Below, piece by piece: positions 63,236 to 64,000 of a DNA stretch of 64,000 nt (positions within the stretch are counted from its first letter, which is position 1; each line of letters begins with the position of its first letter). A program made the translations under genes and the position numbers. Origin of the DNA: Lytechinus variegatus (taxonomy: Eukaryota > Echinodermata > Echinoidea > Temnopleuroida > Toxopneustidae). Under the pieces are notes generated by a model. The model saw only the letters and a program-made list of their open reading frames with translations, was not told where the DNA came from and did no database searches. Where the stretch lies: assembly GCF_018143015.1 (NCBI RefSeq), contig NC_054755.1, positions 12,961,624-13,025,623 of the forward strand, written 5' to 3'.

Positions 63236-63840
63236 ATCAGGGCCCTGTATTACAAAAAGTTATGATTGATCCAATCAAACTCAACTGTGTGGAAATCCAT
63301 TAATGCCATTAATTTTCCTACTGGAAATTTGCAGAATGTCCTTTGTCATATTTGTAAACAAAGGGGAGCACATTCATTGGTGGCGGAAGCCAAAAAAATT
63401 AGGGGGGGGGGGTCTACCTTAAATTTTGTGATGGACACTTGTAAAAAAATTTAACAAGCAAAAAAAAAAGTTCATCAACCTAAATTTTAGGGGGGGGGGG
63501 ACAAGAGACATTTTAAGGGGGGTTCACGAGAATTTAGGGGGGACGCAGGAAACAAAATTGACAAGCAAAAAAAAACAAACAAAAAGGTTAACAACTAAAA
63601 ATTTAGGTGGGGGGGGGGGCCATCCCCCCCACCTAAAATTTTGGGGGGATCTGTCCCCCCATCCCCCCCGCTTCCACCGCCTATGAGCACATTGGATTGT
63701 CAAGTCAATGAATGTAAGAGGGTATCATCGTCTAGAAAACATTTTGAACAAATTATGCATTTTAGATGATGGCGTTGCTGGCTTTCCATAGTTGTGATTG
63801 ATCGGATCGATCGCAACTGTTTGTAAGATGGAACCCTGAT
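63236..63840. repeat. Foldback element (ATCAGGGCCCTGTATTACA family) with nested insertion
   Basis: ATCAGGGCCCTGTATTACAAAAAG at the left pairs with the right end, which reads TTTGTAAGATGGAACCCTGAT. TTGATCCAATCAAACTCAACTG and the right-hand GTTGTGATTGATCGGATCGATC are also related. A second element (63375-63684) lies inside. Confidence 0.65.
63375..63684. repeat. Nested G-run element (TGGCGGAAGCC...)
   Basis: GGTGGCGGAAGCC and GCTTCCACCGCC are inverted ends, and GAGCACATT repeats directly on each side (63366-63374 and 63685-63693). The inside is G/C runs with AAATTTTA-type blocks. Confidence 0.6.
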
Positions 63841-64000
63841 GAAATTGAATGAGTAACGGTTTGGCATCGCGGTCGATTAATATTCACCATATTGGAATGG
63901 CAGATTTCTAGGATAAACATGAATCATGAATACTTCTTAGAAATTAATAATCAAGTTTGCACGGAGTTTGACACGTTAGGAGGTGGAATATGAAATAATG

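Overview
This is a stretch of animal nuclear DNA, most likely from an echinoderm and probably a sea urchin. The genes are split by many GT-AG introns, single-copy sequence is AT-rich, and introns and intergenic DNA are full of foldback (MITE-like) repeats. There is also a Mag/SURL-type Ty3 retrotransposon, a tRNA-derived SINE and many palindromic GC-core repeats. The species call is an inference from repeat style and protein resemblance, not a proven match.

Three host genes lie on the + strand. (1) 4049-5719: an uninterrupted 556-codon gene for a type II Golgi sulfotransferase of the heparan sulfate 3-O-sulfotransferase (HS3ST/NDST-like) superfamily, with three altered active-site positions. 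(2) 7514-34714: a GH31 alpha-glucosidase that I reconstructed as 23 exons joining in frame to 924 residues. It has an N-terminal membrane anchor, a trefoil (P-type) domain and one complete GH31 catalytic unit, and resembles one half of sucrase-isomaltase/maltase-glucoamylase. A TATA box lies 123-130 bases upstream of its ATG. (3) 39077-41344: a two-exon paralogue of gene 1 (375 residues) that keeps the canonical active-site residues and has an intron that gene 1 lacks. The sulfotransferases should act on glycans in the Golgi lumen, and the glucosidase at the cell surface or in a lumenal compartment. No operon-like link is implied.

Intron 14 of the GH31 gene holds an intact, young LTR retrotransposon (22693-27438) with one gag-pol ORF and 175-bp LTRs that differ at one base. 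It sits inside a minus-strand tRNA-derived SINE, whose two halves flank it. Other GH31 introns carry long microsatellites (ATC, ACT, polypurine), a LINE 3' remnant, tandem arrays and foldback elements.

From 41345 to 64000 I see no convincing gene. The region is a mosaic of at least ten families of terminal-inverted-repeat or foldback elements, several nested or present in more than one copy (TTAA-flanked, TA-flanked, possible 8-bp duplications), with microsatellites and G/C runs. The most notable points are the divergent sulfotransferase active site, the trefoil lacking one disulfide pair, the retrotransposon-in-SINE nesting, and the number of small foldback families.
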